From contig CM043963.1 of NCBI GenBank assembly GCA_014529385.2, positions 72,564,412 through 72,628,411 of the forward strand: a DNA stretch of 64,000 nucleotides. Reading direction: 5' to 3'. The stretch is from Adiantum capillus-veneris. Its lineage: Eukaryota; Streptophyta; Polypodiopsida; Polypodiales; Pteridaceae. The notes under the pieces were generated by a model, which was not told where the DNA came from, made no database searches, and saw only the letters and a program-made list of their open reading frames with translations. Numbering within the stretch: position 1 is the first letter of the stretch; each line of letters starts with the position of its first letter. Of this stretch, positions 54,367-64,000 are shown in pieces. A program made the position numbers and the translations under genes.

Positions 54367-56543
54367 GTAGATAAAGGTAGATGAAACGCGGCATGCCAGC
54401 AAGCCAAGAGAAAGAGATGCAGCAGATTATGCAAGCCAGGAGAAAGAGATGCAGCAGATTATGCGGTTAATGGTTGTTATTTTGCAGCAGCAGTATGCAA
54501 GTTAAGTACAAGATATGAATCAAAAATTGGGTACCGATTTAAAAATTGAGAATCGAGAATTGCAACAGTCTGCAAAAAGTGAATTGGGTGTATTTCAAGG
54601 GCAGGATAACATAGAAATTTTGAAAGTATCGGATCCAGTAATGGAAAATAGGAAAATTAAAGCGTCACATAACTAGAAACAAGAGATGCTGCTATAATTA
54701 GCACTTGAGAATGCCAAACATTCAGTTTTTATCAGAAGGGGATTTTTTATGGTTATGATCCATTAGGATATTTGGATTGCTATGAAGAGGAGATGGAGCT
54801 GCATGGGGTGCCAAAAGAGAATAAGATTCTAAAATGATGAGGATCCAAGAACGATGGGATCCAAGCATGTATGAAGATGATGAGGAATATGTTAATATAC
54901 CTACCTATGCAGAGGTTTGCAAGCAGATTATGGCTAATTTTGAAACTGCTATTGATGAATGCTTGCTTGAGGATGATAGGCTATTACAAGATAAAGATGA
55001 TGAAGAGGTTGTCCAAGCTATCTATGCAAAGCTTGGAATTCCAGATTCCATGCTAATGAGTGAAGTTGAAGACTTACAGGGTGGAGAAAAGCATGAGGAT
55101 TTAGAGGGTCTGTACATACATGAGGGTTCATAGGGTATGGACGTACATGAGCATCTACAAGACTTGTGTATATCAAATTTAAAGGGCTTGGATACACCAG
55201 ATTTTAAGGTCTTGCATGAGTAAGGGTATGTTCTTGAAGATTCGCATGGTGATGATTAAGAGGGGGTGCAGACTCCTTATTTATGAAGATTTTGTGATGC
55301 AAAGATTCCAATATGGCAGAATGATCATGAACTTGATGATGCTTATTCAGAGGGGGCGCATAGTGAAATGCAACCTCTTGATGTTGCATATGATTGGGTT
55401 TGTTGTGTTGATGATATAGATAGGGAAGTATAAGTAATCTTTGATCTGCATGCTGAACTTTGTGTTACAGAAGCTCAAAGATATTTGGATGAGGGGAAGA
55501 AACTTGAAGATCAATCTACAGCAGATATGTCTAGTATGCATGCCATATGTAGAATGCCTAGTTTACAACCTGAGATATGCAGGGTGGAAGATTCTTTTGA
55601 AGCGGCGGACCCAGAGCTTATGTGCTTATTGGATGAATCTTTGGAGGGTTTCTCAATTATGTATGCAAAGGGTACCAAAAAATCTAATTTCATGCAACAA
55701 TAGAACTGGCCGCCAAAACATATTGTACTGCCCAGTTCTACCAATGAAGCAAAATCAAGATTAACGGGCTCAGTTGCTAGTGCTCAACACAAGCTACAAT
55801 GTGCATTTTACAGTGCTAGAATTGGGTAATCACTGCTCAACTTACGACCAAAACAGTTCTCCTTACAGTTTGGAACAACTATGATCATGGAAAATTAGAG
55901 TTGCATGCAGTTAAATCTGAGCTCGGCACTAATGTGGTTGAGAGATATGGCTAATGTGGTGATTGCCAATGCCTTTATCATTATGGTCATTGTTGGAATT
56001 GTGCTCAAGTACTGCTTTCAGGTATGCCAAATGTGGTTACTTACGAAAGCACGTAAAGTTCTTGATGAGCTTCTAGTTCCAAAATGTCAACTCTTGCAGT
56101 GCATTGATTGTGGGAAATGGCCAGAAACGGCAAGGCCTTGGTTGACAGAGAACGTCGTGCTTGGCATGGCTTTGGTCGGCATTTAAGCTCAAATATGGGA
56201 CACTTGGAGGAGGGCCACCCAAGGGAAGGGGTTGGTCGCCCATTAAGGAAAAGAAGGTTTAATGGGTGTGAACAAAGGGGGGGGAAAGGGAACGGCACAA
56301 GGGGGAGGGAGAGGGTAGCTCGTGTTGGCCATTGCAAGGCTCAAAAGGTGATGGCCATGAAGCGAGAGTTGGAGAGCTGCTCAAGGCACCCAGGTTCGAC
56401 CCTAGTCCCAGTGAATTCCGTGCAGCTCGTCAAGCCCGCCTGTCACATCATCATCTTCGTTTCCATGCCACATCAATCATGGCGCCGTGACTATCGTGGA
56501 GGGGCTAATTTTAGGATTTTTTGGAGGGCAACCCGGGGGGGGG
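54367..56543 (+). other. Element H interior, decayed acidic frames
   Basis: No known retroelement protein. A 32-bp tandem duplication lies at 54400-54463. Acidic frames at 54834-55133 (YEDDEEYVNIPTYAEVCKQI) and 55485-55703 are probably remnants of one longer unknown protein. A G-rich stretch precedes the 3' LTR. I cannot name a function. Confidence 0.6.
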
Positions 56544-57448
56544 TGTTGTGAAGGGGGGTGAAAAGCAGGAGAAGGGAGGAGAAGAAGGTAGGGTGGAGGA
56601 GAAAGCTCGCTTGGTGGACAAGGGAGCTATCTCGAGCTTGCGAAGAGAGGAAGGGAAGGAGTAGGGTTTTTGCAAAGGGAAGAGGAACTTAAAGGGAGGA
56701 ACAAAAAGCAAGGCAAGGAGGAGGGCAAGAGCAGGAAGGAGGAGCTTGCTCTTGGGAGACGACGAGGCTCTCTCGAGCTTGCACGGCGAGAAAAGGAATT
56801 TCTCTCTTCCTCAAGTAAACTCTCTGACTCAGCTTCGACAAAGATTTGGTTGTAACCCTCTCTCACTCAATTTCTAGAGGGGAGAACGAGGAAAATCTCC
56901 ATGCAAGGGGAGTAGAGGGAGGAGAGGTGGCTATAACCGTGGAAATCAAGTAGTGCAAAAGGAGACATGTTCTGCAAGATAGAGAGCGAGCCAAAATTCG
57001 ATCGGGCAGAGGGCGAAAGGGAAATTTTTGGGATCTGATGAGCAAAGGAACAGTACATGGTGGGTGTTTTGATTCGCAATTACGAATTGCTTCCATTGGG
57101 TTGGGGATTTTTGAATTGGGTTTGCAGATCAACAAGCATACCGATGATGACGTATGCAACCCATTTGTTACAGGGTTTTTAGATATCAGATTATTGGATG
57201 CATCTACTGGTTGTCAGCACCAATTAAGTACCGATATCTACGTTCAACTTGTTTTTCAATGTTAGTTGTGTTTTGATTCATAATTTTCTCTTATGCTTGC
57301 TCTATAAGCATCTCTATATCTTCTTACTAACACTAAATCGACCCTAACCGCATTGGTTTCCCTTGGTTTGAGGCTACATTGATTATATGTCTACAGTCAT
57401 AAGCTCGGCGCTTTCCCGATCAACCCCGGAGACGCGTGCACTCCGACA
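56544..57448 (+). repeat. Element H 3' LTR (inferred full length)
   Basis: Inferred 905 bp, from TGTTGTGAAGG after a G-run to CTCCGACA. Only the last 148 bp have a partner in the window, so the start is an inference. Confidence 0.6.
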
Positions 57449-58289
57449 GCGCCCAGCCACAACCCAATTACGGGGCCTAAAACCTAACAAAAATATATTC
57501 AAAGAAGACAAGAAAAAAATCATCAAAGTGTTCTCTGAACACATCGGTCATAAGGCGATTGAAAGTTGTAGGAGCATTTGTAAGTCCAAAAGGCATGATT
57601 GTAAGTTCATAATGTCCAAAGCGAGTATTGAATCCAGTCTTTGGTATATCCTCCTTCTTGATTCAAATTTGATAATACTCTAACTTAAGATCAATTTTTG
57701 TGAAGATAAAAGTTCCACGTAGTCAATCAAGTAACTCATCAATCTTTGCACAATCGCATACTTATTTTTAACAGTTACTTGATTTAATGCATGATAATCA
57801 ATACAAAGACATACATTACCATTCTTCTTTTGATTGAACAGAACTAGAGTACTCCTTGAAGAAACATTGGGTCGAATGAAGCTTTGTTCAAGAAGTTAAG
57901 TAAGTTGCCCTTTGAGTTTCACAGACTCAAGCACCAACATCTTGTATGGTCTATGAGCAATTGGTTGAGCTACTGGAATAAGCTCTATTGCATGATCAAC
58001 TTCATGCTTGGGTGGTAACTGTGAAAGCTCTTCAGGAAATACACCATCAAATTATGTTAGCCACTCGGGTTCAGGTGTGTTTGGCTTTTTCTCTGCAGGG
58101 TTAAGCTTTACTGAATAAATGATTTTATTCTTTCTATAGCCCTTCATTAACTTGGTAAAGTTCACTAGTTGAAGTTTAGGTTTCCCCGTTTCTTGGTAAA
58201 TGTAACTCTTGAGTTTTGCTCATTTATGAAATTCAATGAAGCATTTTTACAATGTATGTGAGCATCATTGTCCTTAAGCCAATCCATTC
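57449..58289 (-). pseudogene. Chromovirus G reverse transcriptase, truncated
   Basis: Minus strand, no open frame longer than about 60 codons, but conserved blocks can be read: LPPKHEVDHAIELIPVAQPI, then SFIRPNVSSRSTLVLF and LCIDYHALNQVT, as in chromoviral reverse transcriptase. Sequence stops soon after the motif equivalent to the palm entrance, where element H begins. The YxDD box and RNase H are missing from the window. Confidence 0.85.
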
Positions 58290-58508
58290 TTAGAATTCCA
58301 TCATAATTCCTATGGGTAAGAATCTAAAGTGAGCTGAAGTATTGTGACCATCCAAAACATAATTCAAGTTACCCATTGAAGTAGAAGACTTAACTTTCCT
58401 ACCCGTACCTAATTCCACTGTAAGGTCTGAATCAAGGTGTTCAGCCAGAATGAGGTTTCTAATGCATCTAGCAGAGATGAAAGAACATGTACTCCCAAAA
58501 TAAATCAA
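58290..58508 (-). pseudogene. Chromovirus G protease, degenerate
   Basis: Reads YFGSTCSFISARCIRNLILA, corresponding to the D-S-G-A-T-H-S-F-I-S type active site with the Asp lost (Tyr) and D-S-G replaced by Y-F-G. It ends near FLPIGIMMEF. It cannot be catalytic. Confidence 0.8.
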
Positions 58509-59621
58509 TAAGGTAGACTAGTTATCTTGATACTCTATTGCGGTTTGAACTACTGAAAATTGTTCATTGACTCCTTATGCTGTGATGTTCAATCACAGCA
58601 TGAAAATATGCATTTGCTTGATTCCCTTCACCTCTAGCACCTTGAGCTCTGTTGGCTTGGGCTCTTCTCTGAGGTTTTTGATTTCCTCCTCCTCCTAGAT
58701 GAGGCTGACAATTAAAGTAATTCCCAATGCTGCTATTGTTGTTGTTGTTGTTGTTGTTGGGTGCTCCATTTCGCACAAAAGGTGGGTTTTCTGGTCTAAA
58801 GTTCCCTTGATTTTTAGGAGGTCTCTGATTTTGGTTGAAGTTCTACTGAGTGAAGTTTTGTTGAGCTGCAGGTGATCTAGGTCTAAAATTTATGAATTTT
58901 TTATTGGATTGAGGTTTTTGGGTTCATAATTATCCATCAATCCTACAAAGATTGAATTATTAAATGGTAGTCTCTGGATTTACGATCAGGATCAAGACAA
59001 GTATAACACAGATGATCCCGCATGACCTTCATACGTAATAAGTTCTCGCTTCTTTATTGTGCGTTTCTAGACCTTTGTTCCTCTTTAGGATGAGATATGT
59101 TTGTTTCACGAATAGAAGCAGGCTCTGGTTTTTGCTTCCCACTATTTGACAACTCAAGCTCAATGGGTTTATCCGCGTCAAGGATGTCAGTAAAGTTTGC
59201 AAGCTGGAGGCTTTGAAGTCTCGTTTTCATAGGGTTATGTAATCCTGACACAAATCGTGCCACTTTGACTTCCTGATTCATTCCTACAAGTGCATATTTG
59301 ACAAGGGTCAATAAATCTTGATAATACAACTCTAGGTCTCTGTTCCTTAAGTACAATCAAGAAACTTATTCATACAATTCAAATGGTATACTTTGTTCTG
59401 AAAATTCTTCTTTAGTTGAGTCTTCAGATAATCCCAAGTTGTTGCATGAGGGTTGACATTGTTCTCAGTACAATGGTCTCTCCACCAATGTTTGGCCATC
59501 TTTCCAATTTGAACTTAGCAATAATGGCCTTGTTCTCTGCAGATGAATGAGCCAAATCAAAGTAGTCATCCATACGCTCAATCCAATCTTCAAGAACTTT
59601 AATGCTTATGTCTTTGCCTTT
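58509..59621 (-). pseudogene. gag: Chromovirus G gag, cut by Copia-2
   Basis: Read in several frames: WIERMDDYFDLAH (about 59540-59590), a W-R-D-H and W-D-Y-L...L-K-K-N-F capsid segment, then YLRNRDLELYYQDLLTLVKYA and ARFVSGLHNPMKTRLQSL (59054-59356). This is the Retrotrans_gag pattern of chromoviruses. The nucleocapsid part (58564-58960) is Asn/Gln-rich and includes an AAC repeat (58735-58757); its zinc knuckle is eroded to NCQPHLGGGG. The N-terminus lies to the right, beyond the Copia-2 insertion. Confidence 0.85.
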
Positions 59622-60422
59622 TGTTAGAAAATAAGACTTAGCTAAATAGATTTTTGAGTAGATTACTTAATGGAGAGAGATAGATTTCACACACAAGAGA
59701 TTATAGAGTAGAGAGAGAGAGAGAGAGTACACACGATATACGTGGTTCACCCAATGTGGGCTACGTCCACGGGAAAGCAGCCACTCAATGGCTTTAGCAC
59801 TTCAAAAGAAGAAGTAGTTTACAAAGGGATTAAACCCTTGATAGAGCTCCCGCCTTGCTTCACTCTCACCACCTCACACTCAGCTTGTTGCATCAACTTC
59901 ACACTATGAAATGTGTGTAGAAATGTCCTCCTTTTATAGGCCAAAAGGGCTGCCCTCTCTAATGAGAGACAGCCATGTGTAGCCGCCCTTGTGCAAATAA
60001 GTCCAAATCGGACCCTCCAATCCGCCCATGTGTGGCCGCCCTTGAGAAGACAAGTCCGCTTTTGAATTCGGCCATCGGCCATTGAATTCGGTCACCGGCC
60101 ACCGGCCATTGACTTCCGACCACCGGCCATCGGCCATTGACTACCGGCCACCGGCCAACCGACCGATTGTTTTTCGACCACTTTTCGGCCGCCGGCTGGC
60201 CATAATATTCCGGCGAAAAGGAATATTCCAGCGGAGAAAAGTCTCAGGGGCCTCCGCCCCCGAGGCCTCTAAAGTTGCCCCTGATTCTTGTCCGTGAAAA
60301 TTTTGGTTTCCGGTGAGTGATTTTCCTTCACGCACGATGGCTTCTCCTCATAATGGGGGCCTTACAAATGTGCGCTTTTACCACACAAAATTACAAGGGT
60401 AAATCAGGCTCCATACTTAACA
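59622..60422 (-). repeat. Copia-2 3' LTR
   Basis: 801 bp, TGTTAGAAAAT...CATACTTAACA. Contains a GA run (59713-59727) and a CCGGCCA-rich array (60070-60170). Confidence 0.88.
60070..60170. repeat. CCGGCCA-rich array in Copia-2 LTR
   Basis: Repeated GGCCATCGGCCATTGA and ACCGGCCACCGGCCA units, six or more copies of CGGCCA in about 100 bp. Rich in CpG and CpHpG cytosines. Confidence 0.88.
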
Positions 60423-60434
60423 ATCTCCCACTTG
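60423..60434 (-). promoter_or_regulatory. Copia-2 polypurine tract
   Basis: Minus strand AAGTGGGAGATTG leads into the LTR TGTTAAG; typical of Tork-like copia elements. Confidence 0.85.
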
Positions 60435-60482
60435 GAGACTGATCTCCAAACCAAACCTGTGACTGCTTTCCATTCTGGCTTC

Positions 60483-61238
60483 TTATCCTTGAATGCCGAT
60501 TGAAGATGAGCAAAAGCTCAACTTCTCCTTGTTGACCACCTTTGTAAACATGTCTGCAGGATTTTCACTTGTATGCACCTTTCCTAGCTTTAGCTGTCCC
60601 TCTTCCAAAAGAGTGCGTATGAAGTGATATCTCACCTCAATGTGCTTTGTCCTTGAATGAAAGGCTGAGTTCTTCGCAAGATGGATAGCGCTTTGGCTAT
60701 CATTATACAAGACACAATTGTCTTATTTGAATCCAAGCTCTTCTAAGAATCTGTGAAGCCACAGAATTTCTTTGCTTGCCTCCGTCATTGCTACATACTC
60801 TGCTTCCGTGGTAGAAAGTGAAACCACTTTCTGCAGCTTTGATGCCTAGCTTACTGCTGTGCCTCCAACCGTGAACACATAGCCAGTAGTGCTCCTTCGA
60901 GTATCTTTGTCACCTGCCATATCTGCATCAGCATACCCTTCTAGAAAAATATCAATTCCTCCAAAATACAAAGCATTTGTTGTTGTCCCTTTTAGATACC
61001 TAAGTATCCACTTCACAGCTTACCAATGCTCTTTACCTGGGTTGTCCATGAACCTACTCACAACTCCCACTGCATGTGCAATGTCTGGCCCTGTCCAGAC
61101 CATAGCATACATTAGAGAACCTACCGCTGCAGCATATGGAACTTTAGACATATAGGCTATCTTCTCTTGTGTCTTCGGACACATATCCTTCGTTAGTTTA
61201 AAATGACCAGCCAAAGGTGTAGAAACTGGTTTTGCATT
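60483..61238 (-). pseudogene. Copia-2 RNase H and end of reverse transcriptase
   Basis: Blocks read in one phase with in-frame stops: AGHFKLTKDMCPKTQEKIAY, VGSLMYAMVWTGPDIAHAVG, then RNase H with YADADMAGD, LSTTEAEYVA and NDSQSAIHLAKNSAFH, ending HTSENPADMFTKVV. The stops interrupt positions where relatives have Gln or Trp: before NAKPVSTPL, after KEHW, within AVS-x-ASKLQKV, and in GFK-x-DNC. All fit C-to-T or G-to-A changes. Confidence 0.9.
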
Positions 61239-62621
61239 TTACATTGCAAACCTTTTTAGTACCTTCTTGATGTAATCTTCTTGAGATAGCTTTATTGTCT
61301 TCTTCGTCCTGTCCCTTGATATTTTCATACCAAGTATCCTCTTTGCAGCACCTAAATCTTTCATTGAAAAAGATTTGGACAGCTCCTCTTTTAGGTCTTT
61401 GATGTCCTGCATGTTAGCACTTGCAATCAACATGTCATCAACATACAACATTAGGATGATGAATTTCCCATCTCCCAAATTCTTCGTGTAGACGCAGTGA
61501 TCCGAGTTGCATCTTGTGAATCCATGATCCAACATCCATCGATCAAACTTCAAGTACCATTGTCTTGATGCTTGCTTTAAACCATACAAGCTCTTCTTTA
61601 ATCTGCAAACCATTTTCTCCTTACCTTTTACTTTATACCCCTTTGGTTGAAGCATGTAGATTTCCTCCTCTAAGTCACCGTGACGGAATGCCGTATTTAC
61701 ATCCATTTGCTCGAGATTTAGATCATGAGCAGCCACAAGGCTTAAGACAAGCCTAATTGAGCTCATTTTTACAACAGGAGAAAATATTTCATTGAATTCA
61801 ATACCTTTCTTTTGAGAAAAACCTTTTACCACAAGCCTAGACTTGTACCTTTTCTTCCCACCTTCTTCTTCCTTCAGCTTGTACACCCATTTGTTTTGAA
61901 GTGCCCGCTTACCTTTAGGCAACTCAACCAACTCCCATGTTTGGTTGCGATGTAGTGAGTCCATCTCCACTTGCATGCTCTTCGTCCATTGTTCTTTGGA
62001 TTCATGTTGCATAGCTTCTTCGTATGATTCCGGCTCTCCAGAATCTGAGATCAAGAGATGGTTGAAGGAAGGAACAAACCTTTCTGGAGGTCTACTTGCT
62101 CTTGTAGATCTTCGGGGAATAAGTTGAGGCTCCTCATTTGGTTGACGTTGTTGCACATTGTCACCGTTTGCAGTCCTTGAGTCTTCACCGTCCTCAAGCT
62201 CCATGTACTCATCACCTGTTTCTTTTGTTTGTTTTCTTTCCAAGTAATCTTTGTACATATTTTGTTCGTTAAAAATTACATCCCTACTCCTTAAGATTTT
62301 ACCATCTTCAGGATTCCATAGGCGATACCCAAAGTCTCCTTCTCCATAGCCAATGAAGCAACACTTTTTGGACTTTGCATCTAGCTTTGATCTTAGGCTT
62401 CTATCTATGTGCATGAAAGCCTCACACCCAAACACTTTGAGAAATGCATAATTCACCGATTTACATGTCCATGCCTCTTCTGGAACTCCCCCATCCAATG
62501 CCGTTGAGGGTGACCTATTGATTAAGTACACAGACGTACTTATAGCTTCCGCCCAAAGCTCAAGCGGTAGGCCTGCATGTAGCCGCATGCTTCGTGCTCG
62601 TTCCATGATTGTCCTGTTCAT
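61239..62621 (-). pseudogene. Copia-2 integrase C-terminal part and reverse transcriptase
   Basis: Open for 460 codons. It starts in the end of the integrase core (MNRTIMERARSMRLHAGLP, just after the catalytic Glu region), then FLKVFGCEAFMHI and the copia integrase C-terminus, then reverse transcriptase: NQTWELVELPKGKRALQNKW, LVVKGFSQKKGIEF, MDVNTAF, LYGLKQASRQWYLKFD, catalytic YVDD (about 61440-61455) and SFSMKDLGAAKRILGM. Best preserved part of this element. Confidence 0.94.
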
Positions 62622-63600
62622 CCTTTCCGAAATCCCATTTTATTGAGGTGTCCTTGGGGTTGTCCTTTGCCTCCGAATGCCATTGCTAGCACAAAAGCTT
62701 GGCTGCAATATTCGCCTCCATTGTCGGATCTGAGGCATTTAACCTTGGTACCTGTTTCATTTTCTACAAAGTCTTTCCACCTTTGAAATATGGAAAATAC
62801 ATCGGATTTATTCTTCATGACATAAACCCATGTTTTTCTACTCGCATCGTCTATGAATGTTACATAGTACAATGAGCCACCAAGTGATGGTGTACTTGCA
62901 GGACCCCAAACATCAGAATGAACCAACTCAAGTTTTTTATTTTTTCTTTCATTTCCTGATTTTTGAAATTTTACCCTCTTTTGTTTACCATAAACACAAT
63001 CTTCACAGAACTCTAAGTCCACTTCTTTCAAACCTAGTAGAAGCTTCTTTGTTTGAAGGATTTGCATTCCTTTGGCACTCATATGCCCAAGTCGGTAGTG
63101 CCACACCGCGCTGTCAACTTCTGTAGTTGTTGCACAAGCTGAAGGTTGCATGCTAATAGTACACAAGTAAAGTGTACCGACTTTTTCTCCCTTGGCAACC
63201 ACCAAAGATCCCTTTGAGATCTTCCACCGTTTGTTTCCGAATGCAATGTTGTGACCTTCATCGTCCAATTGTCCTATAGAGATCAAATTTTTGCGAAGAG
63301 AAGGAACATGCCTAACATCTTTAAGCTTCCATTCATTTCCGTTAGCAGTTTTGACAGAAATTCTACCTTTGCCGACAATCTCACAAGCTTCATCATCTCC
63401 CAAGTATACATACCCAAAATTACCTTTGGTGTAGTCTTGGAAATGTTGCTTGTGTGGTGTCGCATGGAATGAAGCCCCAGAATCTACTATCCAGGAATTA
63501 GACACATTGTCTAATGAGAGAATTAGAGCATCTTGCTCTACTTTACCTGCCACATTGGCCTCCGATGTTGGCTTGTTGTCTTGAGACTCTGTCTCCTTCT
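62618..63600 (-). pseudogene. Copia-2 protease and integrase N-terminal part
   Basis: Protease active site SWIVDSGASFHATPH (about 63485), then KDVRHVPSLRKNLISIGQLD. GAG-pre-integrase has WHYRLGHMSAKGMQIL and CEDCVYGKQKRV; the integrase core has HSDVWGPAST, TFIDDASRKTW and LRSDNGGEYCSQAF. A small deletion and frameshift near 62690 then shift the frame, and a stop stands before NGISERMN. All expected catalytic residues up to that point are present. Confidence 0.92.
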
Positions 63601-64000
63601 TCTTCTTGGACCAGCAATCCTTCTTGAAGTGGCCCTTCTTGCCGCAGTTCCAACATTCAAGAACTGACTTTCTGCGTGACTTGCTCCGCCTTGAGCGATC
63701 ACGACCCTTTTGGTTTTTGAACCTCTCCTTAGGCCTTCCTCTTGTTTCCACTGATAGTGCAGCACTTGATGATTCTCATGTGCTTCTTCTTCGCATTTCC
63801 TTGCTTAGGAGAACACCCACAACATCAACAAACTTAAGAGTATTTGTGCCAGAGATAGAATTACTTACAGCCATCACAAGGCTGTCCCAACTATCTGGTA
63901 GAGATGATAGTATAAGAAGAGCTCGCACTTCGTCATCGAAATTGATTTTCACTGATCGAAGTTGACTTATGTTTGTGTTAAAGTCATTTAGGTGTTCTGC
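63601..64000 (-). pseudogene. gag: Copia-2 gag C-terminal part with zinc knuckle
   Basis: Capsid end: LNDFNTNISQLRSVKINFDD, ALLILSSLPDSWDSLVMAVS and VGVLLSKEMRRRST, then a TGA (about 63777), then a basic region (RFKNQKGRDRSRRSKSRRK) and the knuckle CWNCGKKGHFKKDC (about 63610-63655). It matches Tnt1/Tork gag order. The N-terminus is outside the window. Confidence 0.9.

Larger units (their letters stand above)
54198..57448 (+). mobile_element. Element H: non-autonomous LTR element with truncated 5' LTR
   Basis: The last 148 bp of an LTR (54198-54345) match the end of a longer LTR at 56544-57448. The left copy is followed by a primer-like site TGGTGAACCCGACGCG (54349), and the right copy is preceded by a run of G (PPT), so the element reads plus. 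The interior has only decayed acidic frames. No target-site duplication fits, and the surrounding chromovirus lacks the end of reverse transcriptase and RNase H, so a deletion probably removed most of the 5' LTR together with about 1 kb of G. Confidence 0.78.
59622..64000 (-). mobile_element. Copia-2: Ty1/copia element of Tnt1/Tork type, 5' part outside window
   Basis: Minus strand: gag end, zinc knuckle, protease, integrase, reverse transcriptase, RNase H, polypurine tract and a complete 3' LTR (59622-60422). The sequence reads like Tnt1/Tork elements, for example the CCAAGTGGGAGA tract right before the LTR. It is inserted in chromovirus G gag. The 5' LTR and gag start lie beyond the right edge. 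About six stops and one small deletion interrupt coding. Confidence 0.94.

Noticed and set aside
57387-57683. Plus-strand ORF at the H/G boundary
   Set aside because: It spans the end of the H LTR and antisense chromovirus reverse transcriptase, so it is chance.

Overview
This window is nuclear DNA of a land plant with a large, repeat-rich genome. I see no host gene, tRNA, rRNA or CRISPR array. Everything recognisable belongs to nested LTR retrotransposons of the plant Ty1/copia and Ty3/gypsy types: initiator-Met-tRNA-type primer sites in copia-like elements, a chromodomain chromovirus, and a Tat-type element with two RNase H domains. The species cannot be fixed from sequence alone; a fern, lycophyte or gymnosperm would fit, but that is a guess.

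Layout, left to right. (1) 1-4203: Copia-1, minus strand, cut by the left edge; 5' LTR 3882-4203. (2) 4204 to about 23400: element A, a long minus-strand Ty3/gypsy element whose 3' end is missing; 5' LTR starts at 22486. Element B (13046-18158) sits inside A's gag. B is a 5.1-kb non-autonomous element with 468-bp LTRs and a GGTTC target-site duplication (TSD). (3) About 23400-24808: A/T-rich unassigned DNA, then the chromodomain end of chromovirus G. (4) 24809-52992: one compound insertion inside G, flanked by the TSD AATAG. It consists of an inverted LTR (24809-25748) and the large minus-strand element D (25935-43275 plus 52059-52992). D's 5' LTR is itself split by element C (43276-52058, plus strand, Tat-like). 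(5) 52993-59621: the rest of G (integrase, reverse transcriptase, protease, gag), interrupted by non-autonomous element H (54198-57448). (6) 59622-64000: Copia-2, minus strand, inserted in G's gag and cut by the right edge.

The most interesting part is the lineage shared by A and D. Both have unusual pol architecture: a normal retropepsin before reverse transcriptase, two successive H2C2 zinc-binding modules before the integrase core, and a second retropepsin-like domain after the integrase C-terminus. D also has a long extra sense ORF (26987-30199) after pol. Upstream of gag-pol and of this extra ORF, D carries arrays of a 24-bp CGCG-centred palindrome (nine copies, mostly 283-288 bp apart). 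A carries a different CGCG-centred palindrome (four copies; the three in its leader are 285 and 287 bp apart). This looks like a lineage-specific cis-acting system, and I cannot match it to anything I know.

All coding regions are decayed. Most in-frame stops can be explained by C-to-T or G-to-A transitions at Gln, Arg or Trp codons, as expected for methylated, silenced copies. The order of events that can be read is: G first; D and its inverted LTR into G; C into D's LTR; Copia-2 and H into G; B and Copia-1 into A.
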